Shown here one piece after another: positions 62,873-64,000 of a stretch of 64,000 bases of DNA; position 1 is the stretch's first letter, and each line of letters begins with the position of its first letter. A program made the position numbers and the translations under genes. Source of the stretch: Pseudooceanicola marinus. Its GTDB lineage: Bacteria; Pseudomonadota; Alphaproteobacteria; Rhodobacterales; Rhodobacteraceae. The stretch covers positions 124,001-188,000 of the forward strand of contig NZ_PGTC01000009.1 in NCBI RefSeq assembly GCF_002786295.1, given 5' to 3'. The notes beneath the pieces are model-generated. The model was not told where the DNA came from, searched no databases, and worked only from the letters and a program-made list of their open reading frames with translations.

Positions 62873-64000
62873 GCTACCCCCCGCGCGTTGCGCTGCGACG
62901 TCCAGAGCCCTGCTGCCTGCAGCGCCGCAAAGCGGTCCAGCATCGCCGCATGGGCGCCGGGGTTTGCCCCGCGCAGGAAGGCGTCGGTTTCGGGATCGCC
63001 AAGCGTCTCTTCGTGGAAGAGATCGAAGAGCTGCGGGGCCACTGCTCCGGCGAGCTGCGCAAAGGCGGCCATATGATCGAGCGTCGCCGCGATCTCGGCG
63101 GCCCCGCGAAACCCGTGGGCGCGCATCGAGGCGATCCATGCGGGGTTCGCGGCGCGGGCATGCACGGTGCGGGCGATTTCTTCCGGCAGCGCACGGGCGC
63201 GGGGCCGTGCCGGATCCGTCGCATCCAGATGCCACAGCCGCGCATTGCCCCCCGTTACCGTCTGCGCGGCGGCAAACCCGGCTTCGTGGGCGGCGTAATC
63301 GGCCGCCATCAGGAGGTCGGTTTCGGGCAGGTCCTGAAGGTGCACGAAGGCATCCGCAGCCGCGACCTGCGCGCACAGCGCCTCGGGCTCGTGGCGCGCG
63401 GTCTCGCCGTCGAGTGCCCAGGACGACCCGGCAAGCCAGGCCTGTCCGGCGGCATGGCGGTCCCCCTCCGGCAGGTGTCCCATCCCGAGCCCGTAGCGCC
63501 CCGGCTCCGGCCCGAAGACCCGCGCGCCGGCATCGCGGCCGGCATAGGGGTTCCAGTCCGGCGCCTCGTCGCGTTGCGACAGCGCGCGCACCGCCTGCGA
63601 GAACAGAGACGAAAGCGGTGCGAACACGTCGCGAAAGAGGCCGGAGACCCGCAGCGTCACGTCGATGCGTGGACGGTCCAGCTCTGCAACGGGGAGGATT
63701 TCGAAACCGCTCACCCGGCCCGAGCCTTCGTCCCAGCGCGGGCGCACGCCCAGAAGGTGCAGCGCCATGGCGAATTCCTCGCCCGCCGTGCGCATCGTGG
63801 CCGAGCCCCAGAGATCGACCACCAGCCCGTGCGGCCAGTCGCCTTCGTCCTGCAGGTGGCGGCGCACCAGCTCTTCGGCCAGCGCGACGCCCTGCGCATG
63901 GGCGGCACGGGTCGGAACGGCGCGGGGGTCGGTGGTGAAGAGGTTGCGCCCGGTGGGCAGCACATCGCTGCGCCCACGGTAGGGTGAGCCCGACGGCCCC
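62869..64000 (-). CDS. cobN: Cobaltochelatase large subunit CobN (C-terminal part; 5' end outside window)
   Basis: 376 residues before the stop; the frame is open to the right edge (GPSGSPYRGRSDVLPTGRNL at the boundary). Family features include the RGRSDVLPTGRN stretch, VVDLWGSATMRTAGEEFAMA, IDVTLRVSGLFRDVFAPL and SRLW-type TGGNARLWHLDATDP. CobN, with CobS and CobT, inserts cobalt into hydrogenobyrinic acid a,c-diamide at the cost of ATP. cobS and cobT are not in the window. It leads the visible minus-strand cob operon. Confidence 0.93.
   Translation of the reverse strand, partial: GPSGSPYRGRSDVLPTGRNLFTTDPRAVPTRAAHAQGVALAEELVRRHLQDEGDWPHGLVVDLWGSATMRTAGEEFAMALHLLGVRPRWDEGSGRVSGFEILPVAELDRPRIDVTLRVSGLFRDVFAPLSSLFSQAVRALSQRDEAPDWNPYAGRDAGARVFGPEPGRYGLGMGHLPEGDRHAAGQAWLAGSSWALDGETARHEPEALCAQVAAADAFVHLQDLPETDLLMAADYAAHEAGFAAAQTVTGGNARLWHLDATDPARPRARALPEEIARTVHARAANPAWIASMRAHGFRGAAEIAATLDHMAAFAQLAGAVAPQLFDLFHEETLGDPETDAFLRGANPGAHAAMLDRFAALQAAGLWTSQRNARGVA

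Overview
The window is about 64 kb of GC-rich DNA from an alphaproteobacterium, most likely a Rhodobacterales (Roseobacter-group) species. The pointers are the GC-rich codon use, the hisS-hisZ-hisG order, a class II (B12-dependent) ribonucleotide reductase beside an aerobic cobalamin cluster, CbiM as the apparent cobalt importer, DUF1489 and DUF2218 proteins, and a dispersed GC-palindrome plus TATTTT intergenic repeat that I associate with Rhodobacterales. The assignment is inference from gene content. No rRNA, tRNA, CRISPR array, prophage or complete insertion sequence was seen. Nearly all of the window is ordinary chromosome.

Layout. 1-4247: a Liv-type branched-chain amino-acid ABC importer (binding protein cut by the left edge, two permeases, two ATPases), followed by a stand-alone RAM/AsnC domain protein. 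4856-5148: a frameshifted DUF2218 remnant. 5300-12241: a siderophore-iron ABC importer, then exbB-exbD-exbD-tonB; the second ExbD lacks the proton-carrying Asp. 12777-15424: ybjN, proC, csaA-like and a D-2-hydroxyacid dehydrogenase. 15554-23070 (minus): a DUF900 lipoprotein hydrolase, tdk, a PPOX protein, carB with a coupled 29-residue lipoprotein, and a cyclopropane fatty acid synthase. 23664-25445: aspS. 25771-30332: etfA-etfB divergent from a dimethylglycine dehydrogenase-like flavoprotein.

30523-40050 (minus): one apparent transcription unit xdhA-xdhB-xdhC plus a BMP-type nucleoside/purine ABC importer. This couples purine uptake to xanthine oxidation. xdhB carries an in-frame copy of the intergenic repeat. 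40199-49818: an AHSA1 protein, dnaE, slyX, hisS-hisZ-hisG, an acidic porin-like outer-membrane protein and a DUF1489 protein.

50061-64000: nrdJ converges on an aerobic cobalamin cluster on the minus strand: cobN (cut by the right edge), cobG, cobH, cobI, cobJ, cobL, cobE, cobM, cobB, cobA, a cobalamin riboswitch, cbiM and cobF. cobK is embedded on the opposite strand, and its start codon overlaps that of cobL inside one CATG. CobG and CobF mark the oxygen-dependent pathway. The product would be the cofactor of NrdJ next door.

No clearly new multi-gene system was found. The best leads are the repeat-derived insertion in XdhB, the Asp-less ExbD2, the antisense cobK arrangement, the repeat-flanked riboswitch and the lipoprotein coupled to carB.
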